A DNA stretch of 64,000 nt from Serratia marcescens (GTDB lineage Bacteria; Pseudomonadota; Gammaproteobacteria; Enterobacterales; Enterobacteriaceae). Position numbers and translations under genes: made by a program. Of the stretch, positions 46,667 to 57,549 are shown in pieces. Within the stretch, counting starts at the first letter, position 1, and each line of letters opens with the position of its first letter. The stretch is from the NCBI GenBank assembly GCA_015548865.1, contig JADMXW010000007.1:1-64000 (forward strand), in the 5' to 3' direction. The notes beneath the pieces are model-generated. The model had not been told where the DNA came from and made no database searches. It saw only the letters and a list, made by a program, of their open reading frames with translations.

Positions 46667-48168
46667 AGTGATTTTTTCGCATCATTTTCTTGCGCTGTGT
46701 TGGCCGCAGTGATGAGGATGCGCCGTATATTTATACCTGTAATCCCTAACACCAGCGTAATAAGCGGGGCCGCAATGTTAAAGATGGCAAACGGCATGTA
46801 AGCCATGGTAGAAACACCAAGAACAGCGGCCATATAAGCACCACAGGAGTTCCAGGGGATTAACGGTGAGGTAACGATACCGGCGTCAGAGACGGCTCTG
46901 GAAAGGTTTTCTGGTGCCAATCCTCGTTTGGCGAATTCAGAACGAAATAAGCGGGTGGGTAATAACAGGGCTATGTATTGATCGCCTGCTGCGATATTTA
47001 ATCCAATTGCGGTAGCAACCACTGAAGCAATCAAGCGGCCAACTGTTCTGGCGCGCAGTAACAGCGGAGTGACCAGTTTATTCAGCAGACCAAAATCATC
47101 CACCATGATCCCGAATGTGACCGCCCCGATGATTAGCCAAATGGTCAGCAGCATGCTATCCATGCCGCCGCGTGACAATAACGCATCGATCTGTTCAATC
47201 CCTGAATTCTCCTGAAAGCCTGTCGCCATTGCTGTCCAAATGGCTTTGATGGCAAGCAGTGGCATTGACGTATCCGGTTCAGCGATAAAACGCAGCACCA
47301 CCTGAGGTTGCATTATTGGCGTCATAATGCCTGCCAGTAGGGCTGAGCACATGATGGCCAGCGACGCAGGCACCTTTAATACGGATAGCGTTAGCAAAAA
47401 GAACAAAGGCAACAGATTCCAAGGCGTAATGTGAAACAGTTCATTAAAGCGTCTCAACTCATTGTCTGTGACGGTGGCATCGAAGGCACTGTGTTGATTA
47501 ATACCGAGCGCAATAAACGCTATCAGCGCAATAAGTGCTGCGGGTATGGTTGTCCACATCTGAGTGCGAATATGTTTATACAGTTCTACGCCATTTAATT
47601 GGGCCGCTAATACGGTACTTTCAGACAGCGGCGAAACTTTATCACCCACATAGGCGCCTGAGATTACGGCACCCGCCGTTATCTCAGGCGATAGGCCGAG
47701 CATATTCGCTAACCCGACCAAACCGACGCCCAACGTTCCTGCTGTTGTCCAGGAACTGCCAATACTGAGTGACACCCCCACACAAACCAAGAAGGCAATG
47801 GGGTAAAACCAGTTAGGCGTAATCATGACAATGCCGTAATACACCATGGTTGGAATGGTGCCGGACATATTCCAGGTGCCAATCAATGCACCCACGGAAA
47901 AAAGAATAAAGATGGCTCCCGAGACAGTGGCAATCCCTTTTCGTCCCGATTCAGAAATGTCCTCCCAACTGTGTCCATTTTTCAATATCACCATGGACGT
48001 AATCATGGTGCTAACAATAATAGCTACTTGCAGCGGACCATTGACGGCATTCAGGCCAAACAAAGCAACTGAAGCCCCCACTAGCACAATCAATGTAACT
48101 ACCGGAATCAAGGCATCAAGATAACTCGGGGCTTTTATTGTACGGGGAGACTTGGGATCGCTGACCAT
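46654..48168 (-). CDS. nhaC: NhaC-family Na+/H+ antiporter
   Basis: Inner-membrane antiporter, 504 residues, about 12 spans, with the family segment GAYVGDKVSPLSEST and the repeat DAGIVTSPLIPWNSCGAYMA near the C-terminus. The ATG at 48168 is favoured by a GGAG seven bases upstream over the ATG at 48180. NhaC homologs exchange Na+ for H+ or, in some cases, malate and lactate; the ion pair here is not assignable. Its 3' end overlaps palindromic repeat copy A. Confidence 0.88.
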   Translation of the reverse strand: MVSDPKSPRTIKAPSYLDALIPVVTLIVLVGASVALFGLNAVNGPLQVAIIVSTMITSMVILKNGHSWEDISESGRKGIATVSGAIFILFSVGALIGTWNMSGTIPTMVYYGIVMITPNWFYPIAFLVCVGVSLSIGSSWTTAGTLGVGLVGLANMLGLSPEITAGAVISGAYVGDKVSPLSESTVLAAQLNGVELYKHIRTQMWTTIPAALIALIAFIALGINQHSAFDATVTDNELRRFNELFHITPWNLLPLFFLLTLSVLKVPASLAIMCSALLAGIMTPIMQPQVVLRFIAEPDTSMPLLAIKAIWTAMATGFQENSGIEQIDALLSRGGMDSMLLTIWLIIGAVTFGIMVDDFGLLNKLVTPLLLRARTVGRLIASVVATAIGLNIAAGDQYIALLLPTRLFRSEFAKRGLAPENLSRAVSDAGIVTSPLIPWNSCGAYMAAVLGVSTMAYMPFAIFNIAAPLITLVLGITGINIRRILITAANTAQENDAKKSLNPE

Positions 48169-48264
48169 ATATTGCTCCATATCCCGTTAAGGCGAAAAGG
48201 TATGTTTTAAATTTGGAATGATCATGTTGTTCTGGTTTAAGCATAGTCGTTTTTTACAACGGCA

Positions 48265-48516
48265 TATACCCGTCATACTTCAAGTTACATGTGTGTTGGC
48301 TACGCACATTATTCGGCCCATCGCTGTGTCTCACCTCTCACCAAGTCACTGCATGAGGCGTTCGAATGTTTTCTGGAGGTTTATAAATAAAATCAATTGG
48401 TTGAGTTATCCGTTCAGTATTGATGAATCTCATCTCTGAGGTTTACTCTGCGGGTCAGCGCAAGCGCTGTTAAAACATGAACGTTTTGTCCTGCCGCTTG
48501 AATTAGTTAGGGTATA
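48265..48516. repeat. Palindromic intergenic repeat, copy B (with internal insertion)
   Basis: Left end tatacccgtcatacttcaag and right end ttgaattagttagggtata match copy A ends. The centre is about 110 bp longer than in copy A and contains unrelated sequence. Confidence 0.75.
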
Positions 48517-48654
48517 GAGGAATGCAATGGCAGGCTCATTTTCCTGCTGATTCGACCTCTTGCATGTTTTTCATCTGTATTTTCCCCCCGAATTTATCCC
48601 CTTAATGCCTTTATTTTCATTTTGTAAAGATTTTACATAGAACTGTAAATAAAT

Positions 48655-48673
48655 GAAAATGATAATGACTATT
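48655..48673 (+). promoter_or_regulatory. Fur box candidate upstream of TonB receptor
   Basis: gaaaatgataatgactatt matches the Fur consensus at about 15 of 19 positions, the best in the window, 76 bp before the receptor start. Confidence 0.65.
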
Positions 48674-48748
48674 GTTTGCGTTCTCATTCAAATTGTTGCG
48701 ATTGTAATTCTATTGGCATCAAATTATGCGTGTTTAAAGGGAGTTGAG

Positions 48749-50845
48749 ATGATTAAAAAAATGTTGGTTTCGGCGCTTGCCGTCTCGGCAATACCTTACG
48801 GGATTGCTGCAGAGAATGACGATGTCATGGTCATCACGGCGTCAGGCTACGAACAAAAACTGCGTCAGGCAGCGGCCAGTATTTCGGTGATTAGCCAAAG
48901 TGAATTGAGCCGGAGAAGTTATACCGATCTTGCTGATGCGCTCAGTGATATCGAAGGCGTTGATGTTCACAGCACGACAGGGAAAACCGGGGGACTGGAC
49001 ATCAGCATTCGGGGTATGTCGAGCAGTTACACGCTTATTCTGGTGGATGGTATCCGACAAAATGGAACCTCGGATGTTACACCAAATGGGTTTGGTGCGA
49101 TGAACACCAGCTTTGTGCCGCCGCTTTCCGCTATTGAGCGAATTGAGATAATCCGTGGGCCAATGTCGACGCTGTATGGCTCTGATGCCATTGGTGGTGT
49201 CGTTAACATTATAACCAAAAAGGTCCCTAACGAGTGGGCGAGCACTGCGACGCTGGAGCATACCTTTCAGGAAAATACTGACTATGGGGATAGCTCGAAA
49301 TTCTCGTTCTATTCCGGTGGTGCATTGATTGAGGATCGACTGGGTTTGTCTTTACGTGGCAGTATCTTTCGTCGGGGAGCATCTCAGGTCGAATCTTCAA
49401 CTACCGGGCAGGAATTGAGTAATCGTGGGCCAAATCCTGTTAAATCAGATAATTATACGTTAGGCAATAAACTGCAATGGCAGGTTAATGATAAGAATTC
49501 ACTCTGGTTAGACGGTGAGATTGCCAATCAAAAATATGATAATGCCGAAAACCAACTGGGTACGATTGGCCCTGTCGGGGGATATGAAGATACACTGCGT
49601 TATCAGCGCCGCAAGGTGACTTTAGGAAGTGATAATTATCTGAGTTTTGGGACGTTGAATTCTAGCCTCTCCTACAATAAAACCGAGAATAAAGGCCGCC
49701 TGATTACCAATGCTTCCGTTCCTGCCGGAACCGGACTGGCAGGGACAAAACGCGATCTTGAAAATACTAACATTATTCTTGATTCCAAATTGGTTGCGCC
49801 AATAGGCGACAGCCATCTGTTGACCGTGGGAGGGCAATATTGGGATGCCAGAATGAAAGACGGCATCGTCCTCGCCAACAACGGTAAAGAGTTCCGCCAG
49901 GATTCTTGGTCTTTCTTCAGTGAAGATGAATGGCGAATTGCCGATCCGCTGGCCCTTACTTTTGGTGCTCGTTATGAGCACCAGGAGACCTTTGGCGGGC
50001 ATGTCAGCCCTCGCGCCTATTTGGTGTGGGATGCGCATGAAGATATCACCGTCAAAGGTGGCGTCAGCACGGGGTATAAAACGCCGTCTCTTGCACAATT
50101 GCATGATGGTATCAGTGGTGTAACCGGGCAGGGGACGATTACTACTATCGGTAACCCGAAATTGAAACCGGAAGAAAGCGTTAACACTGAATTGGGCATT
50201 TACTATGAAAATCAAACCGGTTTTGGTGCCAATGCGACGTTATTCCACAACCGTTTCAAAAACAAGATAAACAGCGAAACCATCGACAGCGTAACCAGTA
50301 CCTATATCAACATCGGGAGGGCCACCACTCAAGGGGTAGAATTGGCTACAACCCTTCCTCTGTGGTCTGAAGATTGGTCGCTCAATATGAACTATACCTT
50401 CACTGACAGTGAGCAAAAAGATGGTGAAAACAAAGGTGCTTCGCTGACCAATACGCCCAGACACATGGCGAATGCGCGGTTAAACTGGAATGTGAACGAG
50501 AAACTCTCAACGTGGTTAAAAGCAGAGTACCGGAGTAACACCGCGCGATTCACTCAAAATTATGAAAATCTGAGTGCGGCAAATAAAGTGGTTTACGATA
50601 ATCTGGGTGCGTATTTCAAATCTTTTACCGTCTACAATCTGGGTGCTTCATATAAAGTGTCCAAGGATGTTACGCTCAATGGTGCTATCAACAACCTGAC
50701 GGATAAAGATTTTACCAGAACGCATGTATTTGCTGTTGGCAGCGGGACAACAACTGCAGGTGATTATTTTACCTCTTCTCAAAGCACTACGGGGTATGTG
50801 ATGCCAGGGCGTAATTACTGGCTTTCAGTGAATGTGAATTTCTGA
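48749..50845 (+). CDS. TonB-dependent receptor, CirA/IrgA-like
   Basis: Outer-membrane receptor of 698 residues, starting at 48749 after AAAGGGAG. The signal peptide is about 1-22 (cleavage near GIAA) and the TonB box is near DVMVITAS. The plug carries SIRGMSSSYTLILVDGIRQ and IEIIRGPMSTLYGSDAIGG, as in CirA and IrgA, which take up catecholate siderophores. The barrel ends in WLSVNVNF. Iron control is supported by the upstream Fur-box candidate. No esterase or permease genes accompany it. Confidence 0.88.
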   Translation: MIKKMLVSALAVSAIPYGIAAENDDVMVITASGYEQKLRQAAASISVISQSELSRRSYTDLADALSDIEGVDVHSTTGKTGGLDISIRGMSSSYTLILVDGIRQNGTSDVTPNGFGAMNTSFVPPLSAIERIEIIRGPMSTLYGSDAIGGVVNIITKKVPNEWASTATLEHTFQENTDYGDSSKFSFYSGGALIEDRLGLSLRGSIFRRGASQVESSTTGQELSNRGPNPVKSDNYTLGNKLQWQVNDKNSLWLDGEIANQKYDNAENQLGTIGPVGGYEDTLRYQRRKVTLGSDNYLSFGTLNSSLSYNKTENKGRLITNASVPAGTGLAGTKRDLENTNIILDSKLVAPIGDSHLLTVGGQYWDARMKDGIVLANNGKEFRQDSWSFFSEDEWRIADPLALTFGARYEHQETFGGHVSPRAYLVWDAHEDITVKGGVSTGYKTPSLAQLHDGISGVTGQGTITTIGNPKLKPEESVNTELGIYYENQTGFGANATLFHNRFKNKINSETIDSVTSTYINIGRATTQGVELATTLPLWSEDWSLNMNYTFTDSEQKDGENKGASLTNTPRHMANARLNWNVNEKLSTWLKAEYRSNTARFTQNYENLSAANKVVYDNLGAYFKSFTVYNLGASYKVSKDVTLNGAINNLTDKDFTRTHVFAVGSGTTTAGDYFTSSQSTTGYVMPGRNYWLSVNVNF

Positions 50846-50875
50846 GTATTGACTCTCGGATAGTGCTCGCTAAAA

Positions 50876-50920
50876 AATCAGAAGCCATAGTACATGATGG
50901 CTTCTGATTTTTATTTTATA
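50876..50920 (+). terminator. Strong Rho-independent terminator
   Basis: Stem aatcagaagccat / atggcttctgatt with an 8-nt loop followed by ttttattttat; ends the receptor transcript. Confidence 0.88.
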
Positions 50921-50957
50921 TCTGCCATACTTTGGATCATCTGCGCGTTGGTAATAC

Positions 50958-51012
50958 CAGCCCATCCATACGTTAACGTTTTGTCCTGCAACTCGAATTA
51001 TTTAGGGTATAT
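50958..51012. repeat. Palindromic intergenic repeat, copy C (partial)
   Basis: Keeps cgttaacgttttgtcctgca and the right end cgaattatttagggtat; most of the left half is missing. It lies 30 bp before the SulP start codon and so may include part of that promoter. Confidence 0.7.
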
Positions 51013-51041
51013 TCCCATAGTGATAATTAAAGGGAAGATGT

Positions 51042-52760
51042 ATGCAGTGGAAATCTCTGACGCCTGGCCTGACAAATCTGCTTGCTTATGAACGCAACTG
51101 GCTAAAGCATGACATTCGTGCGGGGCTTTCGGTGGCGGCAGTTGCGCTACCGGTGGCGATTGCCTATGCCGAATTGGCTGGGGTAAGCGCGATTGTTGGA
51201 CTTTACTCCTGCATTTTGCCGATGATTGCCTATGCTATTTTCGGCTCCTCGCGCCAACTTATTGTGGGCCCTGATGCGGCCACCTGTGCTGTTATTGCCG
51301 CTGTTGTCACGCCTCTGGCAGCGGGAAATTCGGAGCTTCATTGGCAACTGGCCATTGTGATGACGCTGATGATGGGGGCGTGGTGCCTCATCGCCAGCCG
51401 CTTCAAGCTGGGAGCGATTGCAGATTTACTCTCACGTCCGATATTGAATGGGCTACTGAACGGTGTTGCGCTGACGATCATCGTTAATCAGATCAGCAAA
51501 GTCTTCGGTTTTGTATCGCCTTCCAGTGAACTGATCGAGCGTATTTATGCATTGCCGTCGAATCTGTTGAACAGCCACTGGCCTACGATTGGGATTTCGC
51601 TGCTGACGTTATTGTGTTTGTTTGGTGTGCGCTATGTTCGCCCGAATTGGCCCGCACCGTTGTTTGCTGTGGTGTTAACGACAGGGTTGACCTGGGCTGC
51701 GAATTTACCGCGCTTTGGGGTGGAAACCGTTTCTGGCTATACCGGTGGCGGTTTGCCTATGGTGACATGGCCTGATTTTAAGCCTGGCCTGCTGCGCGAA
51801 TTGGTGATTCCCGCATTGAACCTCGCGGTGGTTAGCTTCGTGAGTATGATGCTTACTGCTCGCAGTTTTGCGGCAAAAAATGGCTATGAGGTGGATGTAA
51901 ACAGTGAATTTCGTGCGCTTGGGCTGGTGAATATCGTTTCAGGCCTGTCGCAGGGCTTTGCCATTAGCGGCGCAAATTCGCGTACTGCGGTTAATGATGC
52001 CAATGGCGGAAAAAGTCAACTGGTTTCCGTAATTGCTGCATTAGCCATTGCTCTGGTCGTAGCGCTATTGAGTGAGCCATTACAATTTATTCCCATTGCC
52101 GTGCTCGGCGTGGTGCTGATATACGCCTCATGGGGGCTGCTGGACATACGCAGTATTTTTCATTTGCGTAAGCGTAATCGCTCCGCATTCTATCTTGCGT
52201 TATTTACTTTCCTGAGTGTGCTGTTGGTGGGCATTATTCCCGGCATCGGATTAGCTGTGTTGTTGGGGTTATTGCAGTTTCTTCAGACCGTTTTCCGTCC
52301 GACAGAGCACCTACTTGGTGTCAATGCAGAAGGTATGATCCATTCAATAGGCAATGGTAATGGTATTAAGCCTGTCGATGGTGTCATCATGTATCGTTTT
52401 AATTCGCCGTTAACCTATTTTAACGTCGCCTATTTTAAACGTCGAATCACGGATCTGGTGGAGGGGGACACGTCTCAGTTGCGCTGGGTGGTGATTGATG
52501 CCGTGGCGAGTTTCACCCACGCTGATATCAGTGTGCTCGCTGCTATCGACGAGTTGAAACGCGAACTTAAACAGCGAGGCATTAACCTGGTGCTTGCCGG
52601 GCGTCGAACCGAATTAACCCGTTGGTTCCGCATGAACCGCTCAGACAGTAAAGTGCACGATTTGATTCTGGTGCCGGATCTGTATTTGGCACTACGGCTG
52701 ATTCAGAGTAAAGAGAGCAAAGATACAGACAACCTGAAAACGGGTAACCTGCCTTCATGA
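51042..52760 (+). CDS. SulP-family anion transporter with STAS domain
   Basis: 572 residues: membrane domain with about 12-14 segments (25-415) and a C-terminal cytoplasmic STAS domain (about 440-555; LRWVVIDAVASFTHADISVL). The early conserved block VALPVAIAYAELAGVSAIVGLYS is typical of the family. Substrates of bacterial SulP proteins include sulfate, bicarbonate and dicarboxylates; none can be chosen here. The ATG at 51042 follows agggaag. Confidence 0.9.
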   Translation: MQWKSLTPGLTNLLAYERNWLKHDIRAGLSVAAVALPVAIAYAELAGVSAIVGLYSCILPMIAYAIFGSSRQLIVGPDAATCAVIAAVVTPLAAGNSELHWQLAIVMTLMMGAWCLIASRFKLGAIADLLSRPILNGLLNGVALTIIVNQISKVFGFVSPSSELIERIYALPSNLLNSHWPTIGISLLTLLCLFGVRYVRPNWPAPLFAVVLTTGLTWAANLPRFGVETVSGYTGGGLPMVTWPDFKPGLLRELVIPALNLAVVSFVSMMLTARSFAAKNGYEVDVNSEFRALGLVNIVSGLSQGFAISGANSRTAVNDANGGKSQLVSVIAALAIALVVALLSEPLQFIPIAVLGVVLIYASWGLLDIRSIFHLRKRNRSAFYLALFTFLSVLLVGIIPGIGLAVLLGLLQFLQTVFRPTEHLLGVNAEGMIHSIGNGNGIKPVDGVIMYRFNSPLTYFNVAYFKRRITDLVEGDTSQLRWVVIDAVASFTHADISVLAAIDELKRELKQRGINLVLAGRRTELTRWFRMNRSDSKVHDLILVPDLYLALRLIQSKESKDTDNLKTGNLPS

Positions 52761-52762
52761 TG

Positions 52763-52875
52763 TATACCCGTCATACTTCACGTAGCAGGTGCGTTAGCTG
52801 TGCTCGTTATTCGGCCCATCCTTGGGCCTCACCGCTATCGACGCTATTTTCCTGCACTCGCATTATTCTGGATAG
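52763..52875. repeat. Palindromic intergenic repeat, copy D
   Basis: Begins tatacccgtcatacttcacg three bases after the SulP stop and ends near cgcattattctggatagcg, a diverged right end. The centre (attcggcccatcc) agrees with copies A and B. Confidence 0.75.
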
Positions 52876-52963
52876 CGTTCATTTCAGCGTAAGCATATCC
52901 AAAGTAAACCGAGACTTCACATCACACCTTTTCGCGGTATGAAAGCGCCTTATACCCTTGGGA

Positions 52964-53986
<1,023 letters not shown>

Positions 53987-54037
53987 TTACATGAAGCATA
54001 ACGCAGTGTGATGCATTCGATTAGTGGCCCTGACTTG

Positions 54038-54388
54038 CTAGGGTTTATTAAACGAGCTCATTAACAACGCCAGAAGGAGAGTGATGCTTAGCGTATGTTT
54101 ATCTCTCAGGCTTTGATGTGTGTCGCTCAACGCTGTTCCGCACAAAGCACGTTGAACAGGGAAGGCAGTTCGCCAAAGTGGGTAAGCAATCTGATGACCT
54201 ACACGCCCCGACAAATCCTGCGCAAGCCAGCCACGCAGGCTAACAACATCATTATTTTTATCTAAAATCCGAGAGCCACTTTTAGGGGGGCGCCCATCCC
54301 AAGCTCGGCTATTGGGCGTGTCGATACGGTACAACGTGGTGAGCGCACATTTACTGCCCCATGCATAATGCTGAATGGGGTAACACAT
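54038..54388 (-). pseudogene. manA: manA remnant (mannose-6-phosphate isomerase)
   Basis: The start reads QHYAWGSKCALTTLY, like the ManA N-terminus, then PPKSGSR and DVVSLRGW. The conserved QPxAELWMG stretch is missing. After about residue 70 the ManA reading continues in another frame (FGELPSLFNVLCAEQR) and stops. Only about a quarter of the roughly 390-residue enzyme remains. A six-A run at the start codon is another probable slip. No functional isomerase is expected from this locus. Confidence 0.8.
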
Positions 54389-54447
54389 TTTTTCATACTG
54401 GTGCCTTTCGATGGAGCAAGAATTTATCCAGGAAGGCGTATGTACTG

Positions 54448-55272
54448 TCAGCGGGCACTTTCGTTTGGCATAACGTAGCGTTGCAGCGCGACAGCCACAC
54501 CTTCTTGGTCATTATTGGTTGTAACCCAGTCTGCAATCGCTTTAATGCTTGGCGCCGCATTACCCATTGCGACCCCCGTGCCGGCGAACGCTAACATTTC
54601 TCTATCGTTTTCCTCATCGCCTATCGCCAGAATAGCCTCTGGCGGAATCGCGAGATGGGCAGCCAGTGCCTGACAGGCCGAGCCTTTGTTAACGCCGTGC
54701 TGCATGACTTCAAAATAGTTGGGCTCGCTGCGCACGAAATAATAGCGGCGGGAAAGGGAGGGAGGGATACGCTTAGACAGCGAATCAATCGTGGTTTGTC
54801 CCTCAATAAACATCATTTTTGGCGTCTGCCGCTGGGCATCATTTTCCCATCCCGGGGGCAGGCTGACCACTGGCATACGGCAATATCGCAAGGCATTCGC
54901 GTCTGGCGGAACAGGTTTGCTGGCGACCAGCTGTTGTCCCTCGATTTGGTAGCACTCCAGACTCAGGCTGCGGGCAAATTGCGTCAAGGTCAGAATGTCG
55001 GCATGTTCCAAAACATGGGCACTGATGATGGCCGATTTCTCCTGACTCCAGGTTACCGCACCATTACAGGCGATAGCCCAGCAGTGAGGGCCGTCCAACG
55101 CTAACACTGACATGATTTGCAACACGCTGGGCAGTGTTCGTCCTGAAACCAGCGCCACATGGAGCCCCTTATCGAGAACCTCTCGCAGTATCTCGCGTGT
55201 CGCCGGCGTCACTGCTTTTTGTGACGTCAGCAACGTGCCATCCAGATCGATAGCCAGCAATTTAAATCTCAT
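54448..55272 (-). CDS. HAD-IIB (Cof-type) phosphatase
   Basis: 274 residues from the ATG at 55272, which follows AGAGG; the frame could open further upstream but without support. Nucleophile D9 and D11 in AIDLDGTLL, motif II SGR, and motif IV GDEENDREML are present. Cof-type enzymes dephosphorylate sugar phosphates and other metabolites. It lies just beyond the terminator of the PTS operon and upstream of the manA remnant on the same strand, so a sugar-phosphate substrate is plausible. Confidence 0.88.
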   Translation of the reverse strand: MRFKLLAIDLDGTLLTSQKAVTPATREILREVLDKGLHVALVSGRTLPSVLQIMSVLALDGPHCWAIACNGAVTWSQEKSAIISAHVLEHADILTLTQFARSLSLECYQIEGQQLVASKPVPPDANALRYCRMPVVSLPPGWENDAQRQTPKMMFIEGQTTIDSLSKRIPPSLSRRYYFVRSEPNYFEVMQHGVNKGSACQALAAHLAIPPEAILAIGDEENDREMLAFAGTGVAMGNAAPSIKAIADWVTTNNDQEGVAVALQRYVMPNESAR

Positions 55273-55355
55273 TACCTCTTCCTGCTCATTCTCTTTTTTG
55301 ACATCAACGAGAGTGCGACATATCAACGCCGCGCTCCGCATGACAACAATAAGAA

Positions 55356-55381
55356 ACATCTCCCTCGAATGAGGGAGATGT
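55356..55381 (-). terminator. Terminator of PTS operon
   Basis: Eleven-base arms acatctccctc / gagggagatgt, 4-nt loop, just past the IID stop, followed on the minus strand by tttctt. Confidence 0.7.
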
Positions 55382-55384
55382 GAT

Positions 55385-56224
55385 TTAGATGATGCCAACG
55401 CCTGCCGCGGCGAAGCCTAAAACAATTAACAGGATAAGCACCCGATTTGGACTGACCTTCTTCTGGAGCAGCTTGAAACACCCCAATACCAGCAGTAGCG
55501 GAATGAGGCCGACACAGATCTTGTCGAGGATCTCCTGCAAGACAAAAGGCTGCCCAGCGATGGTGGTTTTATACGTCGCGGTAAACTTCACCATACTGGC
55601 ACTCATCGCGCCGACCATCATCAGGCCCATAATCGACGAGGCTTTGGTAATACACCCCAACAGGCCTGATTGGGTCGCCTCCGCAATGTATTTCGATCCC
55701 AGCCGATACCCCATCACTCCGCCATAGTAGCGAACCAGATAACTTGGAATGTTGTAGACCAGCAAGAAGAGCAAGGGGCCGAGCGGATTCCCCTGAGAGG
55801 CTAATCCGATAGCTATCCCGGTTGCGATGATACGTAACACACCGTAGAAGAAAGAGTCACCGACTCCCGCAAACGGCCCCATTAGGGCGACCTTGATGCC
55901 GTTGATACTGGATTTATCAAAGTCAGGGTTACCGGCGTTCTCTTTTTCCATCGACAGCGTCAACCCCATAATGAAGGGGGCCAAATGCTGGTTGGTGTTA
56001 AAAAACTGACTGTTACGCTTCAACGCATCAAGATAGCGATGCGGGTCCGAGTAGATCTTTTTCAGCATGGGGGCCAGCGCCCAGCCGTAGCTCAGTCCTT
56101 CCATGCGCGTGAAGTTCATTGACCCCAACAGTTGAAACTGGCGGAAGAATAGCTGGCGAAACAGTTTTTTCTCGCTCTTGTCATCGCTATATACGCTGAC
56201 AGGGTTTGTTTGGATATCAGTCAT
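55385..56224 (-). CDS. PTS system mannose-family IID component
   Basis: Membrane subunit IID, 279 residues, found only in the mannose superfamily of PTS. Conserved blocks include QLLGSMNFTRMEGLSYGWAL near the start and GPFAGVGDSFFYGV in the middle, with a C-terminal span. The ATG at 56224 overlaps the IIC stop, indicating coupled translation; a start 12 bases upstream is possible. With IIC it forms the sugar channel. Confidence 0.92.
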   Translation of the reverse strand: MTDIQTNPVSVYSDDKSEKKLFRQLFFRQFQLLGSMNFTRMEGLSYGWALAPMLKKIYSDPHRYLDALKRNSQFFNTNQHLAPFIMGLTLSMEKENAGNPDFDKSSINGIKVALMGPFAGVGDSFFYGVLRIIATGIAIGLASQGNPLGPLLFLLVYNIPSYLVRYYGGVMGYRLGSKYIAEATQSGLLGCITKASSIMGLMMVGAMSASMVKFTATYKTTIAGQPFVLQEILDKICVGLIPLLLVLGCFKLLQKKVSPNRVLILLIVLGFAAAGVGII

Positions 56225-57020
56225 TGAAGAACCCATCCTTATCGTCTACAGAAGCCGTAGGGGTAGCGGCAGTATTCTGTTTGTTGGCTTTGAGCTGGTT
56301 GAACTCGTTAAAACACAGGTAAACAGCGACAGACGCTGCAATAATTGCGATCCCCATAATCGGCAGCTTTAAGTAGGCCGCCATGGCAAAACCGATAAAG
56401 AAGAACGCGGCAATATTACGGTTCCACAGAGCCTGAAGCAGAATCGCAAAGCCCAGAGCGGGAAGCATGCCACCCACCGCAGTCATACCGCGCATGACGG
56501 TATCCGGGATGCTTTCTACCAGGCTGCGGATGACATCTGTGCCATACAACACGCCAAAGAACGCGATCACCGCAAACGGTACACCGTAGAACAGGGTCAT
56601 ACCCAACGTCATACCGAGTGCCGCTCGATCCTTGCCCTTTTCAAGCAAAGCGTCATATTTCTCGACCAATCCGGTATAAACCAGCTTCTCAACCTGATAG
56701 ACAAAAACCGCCAGCAAGCTAATCGGTAATGCCAGCGCCACGGCGACGGCAGGCTCTGCGTTCGTTAAAATAGTAAACGCGGTAGCCAGAACCGAACCGA
56801 CTGCCAGATCGGCAGGCACAGAACCGCCGATGGTGATGGTGCCAAGGAAAATGAGTTCCAGCGAGGCACCAATAATAATCCCTTGCTGGAAATCGCCCAG
56901 AACGAAGCCGACCATCGCGCCACACACCAGCGGGCGTTCAATCAAGGGTTGCCCCAGCGCATGGTCGGCAAATTTGGCGATATACATCACCAAAGCAATA
57001 AGAAGTGCTGTTGTTAACAT
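56217..57020 (-). CDS. PTS system mannose-family IIC component
   Basis: Polytopic membrane subunit, 267 residues, about seven spans, with GAMVGFVLGDFQQGIIIGASLE near the start. It transports the sugar together with IID. The ATG at 57020 follows gaggt and the C-terminus is polar (ATPTASVDDKDGFFND). It overlaps IID by eight bases. Confidence 0.92.
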   Translation of the reverse strand: MLTTALLIALVMYIAKFADHALGQPLIERPLVCGAMVGFVLGDFQQGIIIGASLELIFLGTITIGGSVPADLAVGSVLATAFTILTNAEPAVAVALALPISLLAVFVYQVEKLVYTGLVEKYDALLEKGKDRAALGMTLGMTLFYGVPFAVIAFFGVLYGTDVIRSLVESIPDTVMRGMTAVGGMLPALGFAILLQALWNRNIAAFFFIGFAMAAYLKLPIMGIAIIAASVAVYLCFNEFNQLKANKQNTAATPTASVDDKDGFFND

Positions 57021-57031
57021 GATGACCTCGT

Positions 57032-57526
57032 TTAGTGAGCGCTATCCAGCATCTCAATCAGGTTTTTTATCGGGTGTGAAGGTAAGACCTGGTATTCCAC
57101 CGCCACGCCACGTTCGGCTATCGCATGAAAATGAGCCACGTCTTCCGGCGTCACATAAACGGTATCGCTGATTCTCTTTTTTGCCGCCAGGTTGTCCGTA
57201 ATACGGCCATAGTTCGCAACGTTTAACGTTTTTATCGCAGGAACCTGCTCAATCAAGCGTCGGGCGTCGGCGACGTTATTAATGATGATCAGAATTTTCA
57301 TGCTGTTGGAGCGTGCGTCATTCAGTACATCAACCGCATCAGCTACCGTCATAATGGCGCATTTGGCCGTATCCGGGGCGGCCATGCGCAGCGACATCTT
57401 TTGAACGTCGTTATTCACAATCTGATCGTTCGCAACCAGAATGCGGTTCACTCCGAGGTGCTTTGTCCAGACCACGGCGACCTGCCCGTGAATCAGACGA
57501 TCGTCAATACGAATAAGAGAAATCAT
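57032..57526 (-). CDS. PTS system mannose-family IIB component
   Basis: Cytoplasmic phosphotransfer subunit, 164 residues from the ATG at 57526 after AGGAG. The phosphorylated residue is H13 in DDRLIHGQV, the hallmark of mannose/sorbose-type IIB. It passes phosphate from IIA to the incoming sugar. It lies 11 bp before IIC. Confidence 0.93.
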   Translation of the reverse strand: MISLIRIDDRLIHGQVAVVWTKHLGVNRILVANDQIVNNDVQKMSLRMAAPDTAKCAIMTVADAVDVLNDARSNSMKILIIINNVADARRLIEQVPAIKTLNVANYGRITDNLAAKKRISDTVYVTPEDVAHFHAIAERGVAVEYQVLPSHPIKNLIEMLDSAH

Positions 57527-57549
57527 GGTGTTACTCCTGTTATTAGAAT

